Below, piece after piece: positions 26,078 through 34,533 of a DNA stretch of 64,000 bases. Under the pieces are notes generated by a model. The model saw only the letters and a program-made list of their open reading frames with translations, had not been told where the DNA came from and ran no database searches. Both the position numbers and the translations under genes were made by a program. The stretch comes from Flavobacterium beibuense (lineage in GTDB: Bacteria > Bacteroidota > Bacteroidia > Flavobacteriales > Flavobacteriaceae). Positions within the stretch are counted from its first letter, which is position 1. Every line of letters starts with the position of its first letter. The stretch covers positions 62,001 to 126,000 of the forward strand of contig NZ_JUIW01000004.1 in NCBI RefSeq assembly GCF_004151245.1. Reading direction: 5' to 3'.

Positions 26078-26503
26078 TTATTTTGCAAGTACGGTTTTCA
26101 TTTGTGCAGAGGCAATCTGCACTCCGTTTCTTTTTGTAATTATATCAACAAGGGTAATCCCCATAAATTCCTGTATAACCTTTACTTCGGTAACCAGCTC
26201 CTCTCCGGCAAGCGGAAGCTCAAGTACTTCTACATCCTTTACAGAACCTATATACCCTGTTGGTGCAGGTTCTTTTTTAAGATAAAACTGGTAACCCGTA
26301 TATAATGCTACCGATTGGGCCATATGCTCTATAATACCCGATTCTACAAACTTTCCTTCCTGAACAAAAATATTATCGTTAGGAATTGTAAGTCCGGCTA
26401 TTATATTGTTTTCCTCAAAAAACAGCAGTTTATCTACCATCACAAAAGGAGCCTTTTGTGGTATAAGACTTTCAACTAAGCTTTTTTCCAGAATTGATCC
26501 CAT
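26078..26503 (-). CDS. ApeP-like hotdog dehydratase, copy B
   Basis: I set the start at the ATG at 26503, 2 bases after the DarB-like stop; the frame also opens at a TTG at 26512. The protein has about 141 residues and the same hotdog layout as copy A, but the LPHR segment reads LIPQKAP, so the early His is missing. The central helix is GKFVESGIIEHMAQ, with Glu and an extra His in the helix. Loss of the His in one partner and its retention in the other is what one would expect of a heterodimer with one active site type. That is inference. Confidence 0.75.
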   Translation of the reverse strand: MGSILEKSLVESLIPQKAPFVMVDKLLFFEENNIIAGLTIPNDNIFVQEGKFVESGIIEHMAQSVALYTGYQFYLKKEPAPTGYIGSVKDVEVLELPLAGEELVTEVKVIQEFMGITLVDIITKRNGVQIASAQMKTVLAK

Positions 26504-26505
26504 AA

Positions 26506-27636
26506 TTAGCAAACGGTTAAATAAGCAATTGAGTAGGTAAACCTACCACTTTCAGGTACTATAAGTAACAGCTTCTGGCCTTTTTTAAGTTTACCTGAAG
26601 CCATAATCTCCTCTATCATAAGGTATATTGAGGCAGAGCCTACGTTACCTACGGTACTTAGGTTCATAAACCACTTATCATTTGGCAGGTCAATACCCTC
26701 TTCTAACAGAGCGTCGTATAAGCGGGTCGCAAAAAAGTTTGACGACACGTGCGGTAATAAATAATCTACTTCACTGTCACTCACACCATGCTTATCTAAA
26801 GCAGTTTTTGTACTTTTTGCTCCCAGCTTCAATACATGTTTTTCAAGCAGTTTTACATCCTGCTTTACGGCAAAAACCGATTGTTTAAGCCACTCTTCGG
26901 CTTGATAATCCTGCCATGGTTTTATATTTCCGTCGTCCAGCTTATCCCCTCCTGCATACATACATGCTTCCAGTTCATGGGCATAAGAGAAGGATTCCAT
27001 CCATTCTATCTTTAAAGAAACGTTGCCTGCAGGCTCATTTTCTAAAAGTAAAGCCCCTGCACCGTCTGATAACATCCATCTTAGAAAATCTTTCTTGAAT
27101 GCTATTATAGGCTGCTCTTCAAGATTTTTAAGGTTTATGACTTCGTTATTGAATTTATCGGCAAGCATCCATGTTGAAGACCTTTCAGACCCTGTGCAAA
27201 CCGCATTTATTGTATTTCCTGATTTAACCGATAAAAATCCGTATTTAAGCGCATTCATACCGGCACAGCATACACCCGAAGATGAATTAAGCTCTAAAGA
27301 ACGATTGTCCATAAGGCCATGCACCATTGCAGCATGCGACGGAAAAAGATTATCTGGTGACGACGTACCGCATGAAAGCAGTTCTACATCATTTTTAGTA
27401 AAGCGGCTGTCATACAGCTGCTCTATCGCAAGGTGTGTTAATTGTGCGTTATTATGGGTAATAACACCATCTTTAATTGCGTAATATCTTGAAGTTATTC
27501 CATTATTCCTTAACACTATTCTTCTTGCCTTTGAGGCAGTATCGTTTATCATGCCGAGTATGTCTTCCATCTCGTCATTAGAAACTGCATCATTTGGCAA
27601 ATATTTACCTGCCTTTGTTATATAAACATTAAACAT
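26506..27636 (-). CDS. darB: Beta-ketoacyl-ACP synthase III-like enzyme, DarB type
   Basis: The 376-residue protein is a KAS III/FabH-like enzyme with Cys124 (GVCCAG), His296 (LLPHVSSN) and Asn331 (VGNVGSAS), so the triad is intact. It lies next to a DarA-like gene. DarB enzymes of the dialkylresorcinol pathway join two beta-keto acyl chains to a cyclohexanedione, which DarA then turns into the aromatic ring. The pair is the main reason for placing a resorcinol lipid in this cluster. Family assignment is firm; the exact acyl substrates are not known. Confidence 0.88.
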   Translation of the reverse strand: MFNVYITKAGKYLPNDAVSNDEMEDILGMINDTASKARRIVLRNNGITSRYYAIKDGVITHNNAQLTHLAIEQLYDSRFTKNDVELLSCGTSSPDNLFPSHAAMVHGLMDNRSLELNSSSGVCCAGMNALKYGFLSVKSGNTINAVCTGSERSSTWMLADKFNNEVINLKNLEEQPIIAFKKDFLRWMLSDGAGALLLENEPAGNVSLKIEWMESFSYAHELEACMYAGGDKLDDGNIKPWQDYQAEEWLKQSVFAVKQDVKLLEKHVLKLGAKSTKTALDKHGVSDSEVDYLLPHVSSNFFATRLYDALLEEGIDLPNDKWFMNLSTVGNVGSASIYLMIEEIMASGKLKKGQKLLLIVPESGRFTYSIAYLTVC

Positions 27637-27652
27637 AGTATTCTGGGTGATT

Positions 27653-28564
27653 TTATACGCTTTGTACGGTTTTAAAATATTTTACCGTTTTCTTTATTTT
27701 ATTTATTTTAAAAGGATAAGTAATCAGGTGCAATATATATACAATTGGCGATATAACCCATATAGCCAATACTAAATAGACCACAAATACTTTAAGCCAT
27801 TTTTTTCGGGTATTGGCACGCTTTATTATAAAAGCCGACCATTTACTGAATATGAAATTCCCTTTTTTATCTACTGCAACAAGATACGGACTAACCCTTA
27901 CGGCATCCTGTGCCAATAGCTTTTCCTGCAAATCATCATAATGATTGTTTTGCAGTGCCTGCCCTATGGTATGCCCAAATTTTTGTGATTCTTCTATATC
28001 TTTTTGTGACACTCCCGGTAAAGGGAAAATGCCAAGATGTTTTTCTTTCTTTCCGCTAAACATCCACTCTACAATGGTAATAACACTTATAAGGTTACCT
28101 ACACGGTCTACAAGTGCTATATTTCCTTTTAGCAAAGCACCGTTTTCTTTAAGCAATGTCTTGATTTTTTCCTGTGCCAGAAACCACATATTGCGGCTAC
28201 CGCTTATGGTAACTACCGGCACACTCTGCAACAGCTGTTTTGCCTGAGGGCTTTTGAGGAAAGAATTTGCCGGGATAGACGGCGAGAGGAACCAAACCTG
28301 ATAATGAAACAAAACCAGGTCGTATTTTTTATCTAAAATTTCCTGAGATACAGGCTTTATTTGTGCGGGTATCTGTAGAAAAGATTCCGGAAAAACATCA
28401 AAAAAAGACTCCTTTACCCAAGGGAAAGGAAAAGGTTTTTCCATCTCGATACAATAAAAGGAAACATTTACGTCCTGCATAGCCTCCAGCGGCTCGGTTA
28501 TAGCATCGGCTATTTCCTTAAGCTGCCCTGACTGGGAGAAATAAACTACGAGAACATTTTTCAT
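27653..28564 (-). CDS. darA: Dialkylresorcinol-forming enzyme, DarA type (flavodoxin fold)
   Basis: The 303-residue protein begins with a flavodoxin-like FMN-binding loop (VVYFSQSGQLKE, about 6-17) and a later LFHYQVWFLSPS segment. The C-terminus carries one or two hydrophobic helices (about 258-280), so it is probably membrane-attached. In known flexirubin and dialkylresorcinol clusters, DarA oxidises or aromatises the cyclohexanedione made by DarB into 2,5-dialkylresorcinol. The neighbouring DarB gene lies 16 bases away. No other gene in the window could easily replace this step. Confidence 0.85.
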   Translation of the reverse strand: MKNVLVVYFSQSGQLKEIADAITEPLEAMQDVNVSFYCIEMEKPFPFPWVKESFFDVFPESFLQIPAQIKPVSQEILDKKYDLVLFHYQVWFLSPSIPANSFLKSPQAKQLLQSVPVVTISGSRNMWFLAQEKIKTLLKENGALLKGNIALVDRVGNLISVITIVEWMFSGKKEKHLGIFPLPGVSQKDIEESQKFGHTIGQALQNNHYDDLQEKLLAQDAVRVSPYLVAVDKKGNFIFSKWSAFIIKRANTRKKWLKVFVVYLVLAIWVISPIVYILHLITYPFKINKIKKTVKYFKTVQSV

Positions 28565-28612
28565 CTAATTGTTGTTTATAATAAAAACAAATACTGTTTT
28601 ATTATCCTGATT

Positions 28613-29491
28613 TTATTTAAACGCTTTCCAAAAATCAAAATAATTAAACCATTGCAACGGATATTTCTCTATCATAGACTCTACACTCTTAACATAAGTT
28701 GCAAGCAGCCCCTGTGCATCCCTGTGCTTTACTTCGGCTTCCCTTGCATACAAATGATAATGCAGGTTTTTCTCCTTCATTACATAAACAAAAACTACCG
28801 GAACCTTAAGCCTTGAGGCTATAACAAACGGTCCGGCAGGGAAATTAGCTTCTTTCCCTAAAAAAGGTTCTGTTAAAAACTTAACCCCTTCAAAATAACG
28901 ATCGCCCGTAAGGCAAATAAGCTCATTATTACTCAGCGCATTATTAATATCATAAATATGCGACAAATCTTCCTTTATAAGGATAAACTTTATTTTAGAA
29001 TGGGTTGAAATACTGTCAAGATATTCTTTTATGGCCTGATGCTCCATATCTGTAGTTACCAGATTAATCCGGAACTGATCACCAAGCTCAGAAAAGAAAT
29101 ACTCCGCGATTTCAAAATTCCCAATATGTGCACTTATAAGCACGCCTCCCTGCTTTTTGGCAAGGAGTTCTTTTAATGTTTCTACACCGTCAAACTCATA
29201 GGTAAACTTATCCCGTAAACCGGCAGATATAGCTGTTTTATCTATAAGTATTTGTCCAAAAGTATAATAACTCCAAAAAACCAATTTTTTAGCTTTTCTA
29301 CGTGAATAGCCAAGCCTTTCATGGAAATAATAAAAAGTAGTTTTATTTGTTTTCCAAAGGAATAAAAAATAGTATGTGGCAACAAAATAAAGAACAAAGT
29401 AGGAGGTCCTTACACCAAAGTTCCTGATACAAAACACGAAGATTTTATACCCAAGAAGATTACCTTTAGATTTACCATCCCACTCACTCAT
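28613..29491 (-). CDS. LpxL/HtrB-like lysophospholipid acyltransferase
   Basis: This 292-residue protein has an N-terminal hydrophobic segment (about 28-47) and the LABLAT catalytic motif HIGNFE (H122, E127). It belongs to the lipid A late acyltransferase family, which moves an acyl group from ACP to a lipid acceptor at the inner membrane. Aryl polyene clusters contain one such enzyme to join the polyene to its lipid anchor. It follows DarA in the map and precedes ACP 2 in the operon. It could instead acylate a resorcinol or a sugar; the acceptor is unproven. Confidence 0.88.
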   Translation of the reverse strand: MSEWDGKSKGNLLGYKIFVFCIRNFGVRTSYFVLYFVATYYFLFLWKTNKTTFYYFHERLGYSRRKAKKLVFWSYYTFGQILIDKTAISAGLRDKFTYEFDGVETLKELLAKKQGGVLISAHIGNFEIAEYFFSELGDQFRINLVTTDMEHQAIKEYLDSISTHSKIKFILIKEDLSHIYDINNALSNNELICLTGDRYFEGVKFLTEPFLGKEANFPAGPFVIASRLKVPVVFVYVMKEKNLHYHLYAREAEVKHRDAQGLLATYVKSVESMIEKYPLQWFNYFDFWKAFK

Positions 29492-29497
29492 ATACTG

Positions 29498-29746
29498 TTA
29501 TTTAGCTTTTATCTTATTTTCTATAAGATCGTAAAAGTTTTGAAATGTAGAAATACCTACAAAATCAGCTTCACCAAGTTTTACACCAAAGTTAGACTCT
29601 ACAGTAACAACCAGGTCTACATAATCCAGGCTGTCAAGTCCCAGAGTATCTTTTAAAACTGCATCAGGTGTTATAACATCTGCATCAACCTCAAACTCAT
29701 CGATTAAAAAATCATTAATCTTCTCAATAATTACTGATTTCTCCAT
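29498..29746 (-). CDS. Acyl carrier protein 2
   Basis: The 82-residue acidic carrier protein has the attachment motif LGLDSLDYVD with Ser39. It lies between the ketosynthase at 29756 and the LpxL-like acyltransferase, with small gaps (9 and 6 bases). It may therefore carry the chain passed to that acyltransferase, while ACP 1 serves the KS-CLF pair. That division is inference from gene order. Confidence 0.93.
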   Translation of the reverse strand: MEKSVIIEKINDFLIDEFEVDADVITPDAVLKDTLGLDSLDYVDLVVTVESNFGVKLGEADFVGISTFQNFYDLIENKIKAK

Positions 29747-29755
29747 ATATAATTT

Positions 29756-30973
29756 TTATACTTTTTTTACTATTAAAGCCGAATTTGTACCTCCAAACCC
29801 AAATGAATTCGACAAAAATATATTAATTTCCTTATTAATCACAGAAGACGCCAAATTTAATTTAGCCGAGTCTTCATCACCTTTTTCAAAGTTAATATTA
29901 GGCGCAATAAACGAATTTTGCATCATCAAAATTGAATATATAACCTCACTTGCACCTGCCATCCAGCACTCATGTCCTGTCATAGATTTGGTAGAGCTTA
30001 CATACGGCTTATTACCAAATATCTCATAGATAGCTTTAGCCTCATTGGCATCTCCAACAGGTGTAGATGTGGCATGTGCATTTATGTAATCTATATCTTC
30101 TGCTTTAACGCCCGATTGCTCAATCGCTTTACGCATTGCACTTGCAGGACCCTCAACATTTGGTGTAGAGATATGGCCTCCGTTTGAAGAGAAACCATAA
30201 CCAATAATTTCGGCTAAAATAGGGGCTCCTCTTTTTACTGCCGACTCATAGCTCTCCAAAACAAGTGTTGCACCTCCACCACTTGGTACTAAACCGTTGC
30301 GTGATGCATCAAACGGCCTTGATGCCTTGGTAGGTTCTGCCTCATCGGGAGAAAACACGCCCAAGCCGTCAAAACTACCCATTGCATATTTATTGATTTC
30401 CTGAGCACCTCCGCAAATAATACAATCCTGTAAACCGCTTTTAATAAGGTGGTAGCCCATACCCAATGAGTGCGATCCGCTGGCGCAGGCTGCACTTACT
30501 GTCATGTTAATACCCCTTAGCCTGAAAATGGTAGAAAGGTTCATGGTTACGGTAGAGTTCATAGACTTAAATATAGCTCCAGAACCTATTAATGCCGTAT
30601 CTTTCTTTTCCCTGATAATATCGGTAGCGTCTATAATAGCTTTAGAAACACTATCATTTCCATATAATATCCCTACCTCGTTTTTATCAAGAAAATCGTC
30701 GTCTATACCTGCCTGTTTTAAGGCTTGTATGGTTGCCATATAAGCATACTCGGTCTCTTCGCCTATACTTATACGCTGACGCCTGTTTAATAAATCCTTA
30801 AGCTCGGGTTTTGGAACCAAGCCCGTTAGGGCCGACCTAAAACCAAATTCTTTTCTTTCTTCATCATACTGAATTCCGGACTTCCCGTTATATAAAGAGT
30901 TCTTCACCTCTTCTAACGAAGTTCCAATACAGGAATAAATTCCCATTCCGGTAACTACTACTCTTCTTTCCAT
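29756..30973 (-). CDS. Beta-ketoacyl-ACP synthase II (FabF-like)
   Basis: The 405-residue ketosynthase is the closest of the three active KS proteins to FabF: Cys163 (AACASGSH), His300 (NAHATSTP) and His334 (KSMTGHECW). All catalytic residues are kept. A ketoreductase (30991) and an ACP (29498) flank it, giving a compact KS-KR-ACP module early in the operon. It may make the polyene chain or the acyl chains feeding DarB. No housekeeping fab genes are next to it, so it is probably pathway-specific. Confidence 0.93.
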   Translation of the reverse strand: MERRVVVTGMGIYSCIGTSLEEVKNSLYNGKSGIQYDEERKEFGFRSALTGLVPKPELKDLLNRRQRISIGEETEYAYMATIQALKQAGIDDDFLDKNEVGILYGNDSVSKAIIDATDIIREKKDTALIGSGAIFKSMNSTVTMNLSTIFRLRGINMTVSAACASGSHSLGMGYHLIKSGLQDCIICGGAQEINKYAMGSFDGLGVFSPDEAEPTKASRPFDASRNGLVPSGGGATLVLESYESAVKRGAPILAEIIGYGFSSNGGHISTPNVEGPASAMRKAIEQSGVKAEDIDYINAHATSTPVGDANEAKAIYEIFGNKPYVSSTKSMTGHECWMAGASEVIYSILMMQNSFIAPNINFEKGDEDSAKLNLASSVINKEINIFLSNSFGFGGTNSALIVKKV

Positions 30974-30990
30974 GTTATAATTTGGTTGCG

Positions 30991-31722
30991 TTAAGAATAT
31001 ATACCTCCGTTAATATTTATTACCTCACCTGTTATATAGCCTGCTTTTCTTGAAGCAAGGAAGCTAACCAGGTCTGCCACCTCATCTGCTTCTCCAAAAC
31101 GGTTTGCAGGAACCAGCTTAACCAGTTCTTTTTCATCCAGCTCTCCGGTCATATCTGTTTTTATAAAGCCAGGAGCAACAGCATTAACCGTAATATTACG
31201 TTTTGCCACTTCCTGAGCCAGTGCTTTAGTAGCTGCAACAACAGCTCCTTTTGCAGCAGAATAGTTGGTTTGCCCCGGTGTTCCTTTTACTCCCGAAACC
31301 GAAACCATATTTATAATCCTGCCATATTTGTTACGCAACAGTTTTTGTATAAAAAAGCTGGTAACATGGTAAAAGCCGTTAAGGCTGGTATTAATAACCT
31401 GAGACCAGTCGTCTTGAGACATCCACATAAAAAGGCCATCTCTTGTTATGCCTGCATTATTAACTATTACCTCTACAATTGCATCAGGATTATTATCCTG
31501 CCATTCCTGCAATACATTTTTAACTTCGTTGGCATTGGCCACATCAAATTTCAGTATTTCACCTGTTGCCCCGTTTTCAATTACCTTTTGTAAGGTTTCT
31601 TCGGCGGCTGCCAGATTAGACTGGTAATTGATAAGAATATGGTAATCGCTGTCTGCTGCCAGTTTTTGGCAAATAGCACGACCTATTCCTCTTGAACCAC
31701 CTGTAACTAATGCACACTTCAT
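30991..31722 (-). CDS. 3-oxoacyl-ACP reductase (FabG-like SDR)
   Basis: The 243-residue short-chain dehydrogenase has the cofactor motif TGGSRGIG (7-14), NNAG near 88, Ser141, Tyr154 and Lys158, so the catalytic set is complete. It would reduce 3-ketoacyl-ACP to 3-hydroxyacyl-ACP for the dehydratases. It is the only ketoreductase in the operon, which means all the extension cycles share it or use a housekeeping enzyme as well. It follows the WG-repeat gene by 11 bases. Confidence 0.92.
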   Translation of the reverse strand: MKCALVTGGSRGIGRAICQKLAADSDYHILINYQSNLAAAEETLQKVIENGATGEILKFDVANANEVKNVLQEWQDNNPDAIVEVIVNNAGITRDGLFMWMSQDDWSQVINTSLNGFYHVTSFFIQKLLRNKYGRIINMVSVSGVKGTPGQTNYSAAKGAVVAATKALAQEVAKRNITVNAVAPGFIKTDMTGELDEKELVKLVPANRFGEADEVADLVSFLASRKAGYITGEVININGGIYS

Positions 31723-31733
31723 AATTATATTTT

Positions 31734-32846
31734 CTATTGTTTAAACAATTCGGCGTTATCAAACCACTGACCTCCAAAGAGCTGGCCTTTAGTGTCTAAA
31801 AAGCCCCATTTCTTGTTACTATTTTTAACCTTGGCCAGGCCGTTTATAAAGCCTTTTTGCTCTTTACCAAAAATAGAACCAATAGATGCAGCTGTTATAT
31901 CATATTCGGTTGGGATTATTATTTTACCTGTTGTATCTATAAAGCCCCAGCTTTTTAATTTTACGGGAGCAAGTCCGTCTTCACTAAAAACTTCGGCATC
32001 ATTATATACGGCATCTATAACCAGGTTACCCGAAGTATTTACATAACCCCATTTTTTACCTACCAAAACCGGAGCCAGATTTTTAGAAAAAGCTTTTACC
32101 TTATCAAACTTGGGCTCTATTACCCAGTTTCCATTAGTATCTATAAAACCTATTTTTTTATCTTTTCTGGCATAAGTGATATCCTGAGTATGGAAATCCC
32201 AAATCTTATCTACACCTTCAATAGCTTTAAAATTCCCTGCTGCTATTATGCCAAAAGCATCTCCGCTTTTTGCCCAGGTAATGTTTTTGTATAAATTACC
32301 TATTTCTTCATACTGTAACTCAACAACAACTTTTCCGGTTTTGTCTATAATACCCCATTTGCCATCATTTTTTACACGGGCATAATCGCCTTCAAACGAT
32401 TTTATAACGTCATATTTATAATCAACAATAACAGCACATTTGGCATTCATCAATCCTACCTTCTCACCTTTGCGTATTATGGCTACACCATCCTCAAAAT
32501 CATAATACTTATCTGTAGCAGGAGTCTCTACGGCTTCGCCTTTTTTATTAATGTAAAAACGTTTTCTGTCTTTAGACACTACACAAAAGCCGCTGTTAAA
32601 ACACTCTACATCATCAAAACCGGCAGGAATTACCAGCTCTCCGTTAGTATTGATAAAACCCCACTTACCACCAACACTTACCGGAGCAAGCCCATCTGAA
32701 AAATCTTTGGCTTTATCATACTGTGGTTTTATGGCAAACTCACCTTTTTTATTTAAGTAACCTACCTTACCATCCAGCCTTACCAGTGCCAGTTGTGCAA
32801 AGGCAAACTGGGTACAAAACAAAAGAATAAGAACAATTTTTTTCAT
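31734..32846 (-). CDS. WG-repeat protein, exported
   Basis: The 370-residue protein starts with a signal peptide (about 1-17, ending AFAQ) and then consists of around nine WG/KG-type repeats of 35-45 residues. Each repeat has a core such as KWGFINTNGE or KIGFIDTNGN followed by a DxA/V-type turn. Such repeats form beta structures; their partners are usually unknown. It lies between the ammonia-lyase and FabG, where no exported protein is expected in the known pathway. A role in the periplasm with the pigment machinery is inference from position only. Confidence 0.82.
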   Translation of the reverse strand: MKKIVLILLFCTQFAFAQLALVRLDGKVGYLNKKGEFAIKPQYDKAKDFSDGLAPVSVGGKWGFINTNGELVIPAGFDDVECFNSGFCVVSKDRKRFYINKKGEAVETPATDKYYDFEDGVAIIRKGEKVGLMNAKCAVIVDYKYDVIKSFEGDYARVKNDGKWGIIDKTGKVVVELQYEEIGNLYKNITWAKSGDAFGIIAAGNFKAIEGVDKIWDFHTQDITYARKDKKIGFIDTNGNWVIEPKFDKVKAFSKNLAPVLVGKKWGYVNTSGNLVIDAVYNDAEVFSEDGLAPVKLKSWGFIDTTGKIIIPTEYDITAASIGSIFGKEQKGFINGLAKVKNSNKKWGFLDTKGQLFGGQWFDNAELFKQ

Positions 32847-32885
32847 GGGTGTGTAAATTAAGGTCTGTGATTGTTTTTTTAATAT

Positions 32886-34403
32886 CTATTTCATAAGATA
32901 TTCCTTAATATCCTTTACATAAGGGTACAAAGGTCTGTCATCTGACATTACAGGGAATATCGCTTTAATATCATTATATAGTTTTGCAGTAGCAGGCGAA
33001 ACTTTGTCTTTATAGCCCAGGGCATCTATACCCTGAACAATTGCCATTGCTTCTATAGCCAATACCTCATAAGCATTTTCTACAGTTTTTGCCGTTAACA
33101 GGGCTGCATTAGTACCCATGCTAACTATGTCCTGATTGTCATTATTATTAGGTATGCTGTGCACATACATAGAGTTAGACAGCATTTGGTTTTCGGCTGT
33201 GGTGGAAACAGCTGTAAACTGCACTCCCTGAAGGCCAAAGTTAAATCCTAATTTGCCAAGATTTACAAATGGAGGCAACAGCTCATTAATTTTAGCATTC
33301 ATCAGGTAGTTTAACTGGCGCTCTGCAAGCATCGATAATTTTGTAACTACCAGCCTTAGCTTATCCATTTCAAGCGATATATAATCTCCGTGAAAGTTTC
33401 CGCCATGATATACCTGCCTGTTCTTAACATCTATAATAGGATTATCGTTTGCTGAGTTAATCTCGTTTTCAAGAACCTCAGCGGCATTTTCTATAGTAGT
33501 AAGTACTGGCCCCAGTATTTGAGGTACACAGCGCAGGGAGTAATATTCCTGTACTTTTTCCTTAAATACGATTTCGTTATTTTCTCCCTTATAAAGATGG
33601 TCTTCTCTTTTCCTTATCAGTTGGCTTCCTTCAAGATGTTCCCTCATCCTGTTAGCCACTTCCTGCTGTGCCTTGTGTAATTTAGCACCATTAAGTTCCT
33701 GAGACAAATGATCATCATAAGCCCTAACCATCTCATTAATGGCAGCAGAAAATTTAAGAGACCAGTCTAAAAGTTTTTTAGCATTGGCTAGGTTAACAAC
33801 ACCTATTCCCGTCATTACCGATGTACCATTCATAAGTGCTAACCCTTCACGTATTTCTACATGAATAGGCTGTAGCCCTTCGGCAGCAAAAACTTCTGAA
33901 GTTGCTTTTCGCTCACCTTTATAGAAAACTTCGCCTTCACCTATAAGCACAAGGGCTAAATGTGCAAGCTGCACTAAATCTCCGCTGGCTCCCACACCGC
34001 CATGCTCAAATATAAGCGGGGTGATATCTCTGTTTAGTAATTCCTGCATTAAGTGAATTACAGAAGGATGTACTCCCGAGTTACCTAATGCCAGTGTATT
34101 TAGACGCGCCAGTATAGCCGATTTTACAAAAACAGGTGATAAAACCTTCCCTGTCCCCGACGAATGACTTCTTATTAAATTGTATTGTAACTGTACCCTG
34201 TCTTTATCCTCAATACGGTATTGGGCCATAGGACCAAAACCTGTTGTAACACCATATATTATTTTATTAGCCGAGAATTCCTTTAAGAAATCGAAACTTT
34301 GAGAAACTCTTTCAAGTACTTCTGCACTAACCTCAACCGTTTCATTTCCAAAAATGAAAGATTCAAATTGTTCCAGGCTTAAATATTGGCTTATCTTACT
34401 CAT
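32886..34403 (-). CDS. Aromatic amino acid ammonia-lyase, probably tyrosine ammonia-lyase
   Basis: The 505-residue protein is a full HAL/PAL/TAL family member. The Ala139-Ser140-Gly141 segment forms the MIO cofactor, Tyr50 lies in a YGVTTGFG motif, and NANDNP-type and QDIVSMG elements are present. From memory it is very close to the tyrosine ammonia-lyase of Flavobacterium johnsoniae, including the NLIRSHSSGTG segment that shapes substrate choice. The SH pair there also occurs in histidases, so sequence alone leaves some doubt. TAL makes 4-coumarate, the aromatic starter of flexirubins, and the pigment context supports this. It is the first gene of the operon and is divergent from the halogenase-like gene. 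Confidence 0.88.
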   Translation of the reverse strand: MSKISQYLSLEQFESFIFGNETVEVSAEVLERVSQSFDFLKEFSANKIIYGVTTGFGPMAQYRIEDKDRVQLQYNLIRSHSSGTGKVLSPVFVKSAILARLNTLALGNSGVHPSVIHLMQELLNRDITPLIFEHGGVGASGDLVQLAHLALVLIGEGEVFYKGERKATSEVFAAEGLQPIHVEIREGLALMNGTSVMTGIGVVNLANAKKLLDWSLKFSAAINEMVRAYDDHLSQELNGAKLHKAQQEVANRMREHLEGSQLIRKREDHLYKGENNEIVFKEKVQEYYSLRCVPQILGPVLTTIENAAEVLENEINSANDNPIIDVKNRQVYHGGNFHGDYISLEMDKLRLVVTKLSMLAERQLNYLMNAKINELLPPFVNLGKLGFNFGLQGVQFTAVSTTAENQMLSNSMYVHSIPNNNDNQDIVSMGTNAALLTAKTVENAYEVLAIEAMAIVQGIDALGYKDKVSPATAKLYNDIKAIFPVMSDDRPLYPYVKDIKEYLMK

Positions 34404-34533
34404 TTATCAAATAAATTATTTTTATTCTGTAAAAGCAACACTTTTGTTTTGAATAACCAAATTGTCTTTTAATTTTACAGGGGCTACAAATGTAGAAATT
34501 TTTAAGAAAAATTTAAGACACATAAAAACTTAT

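Noticed and set aside
34462..34533. Longer N-terminus of the halogenase-like protein from TTG at 34462
   Set aside because: The extra 24 residues look like translated leader, and the ATG at 34534 sits just before the FAD motif as usual.
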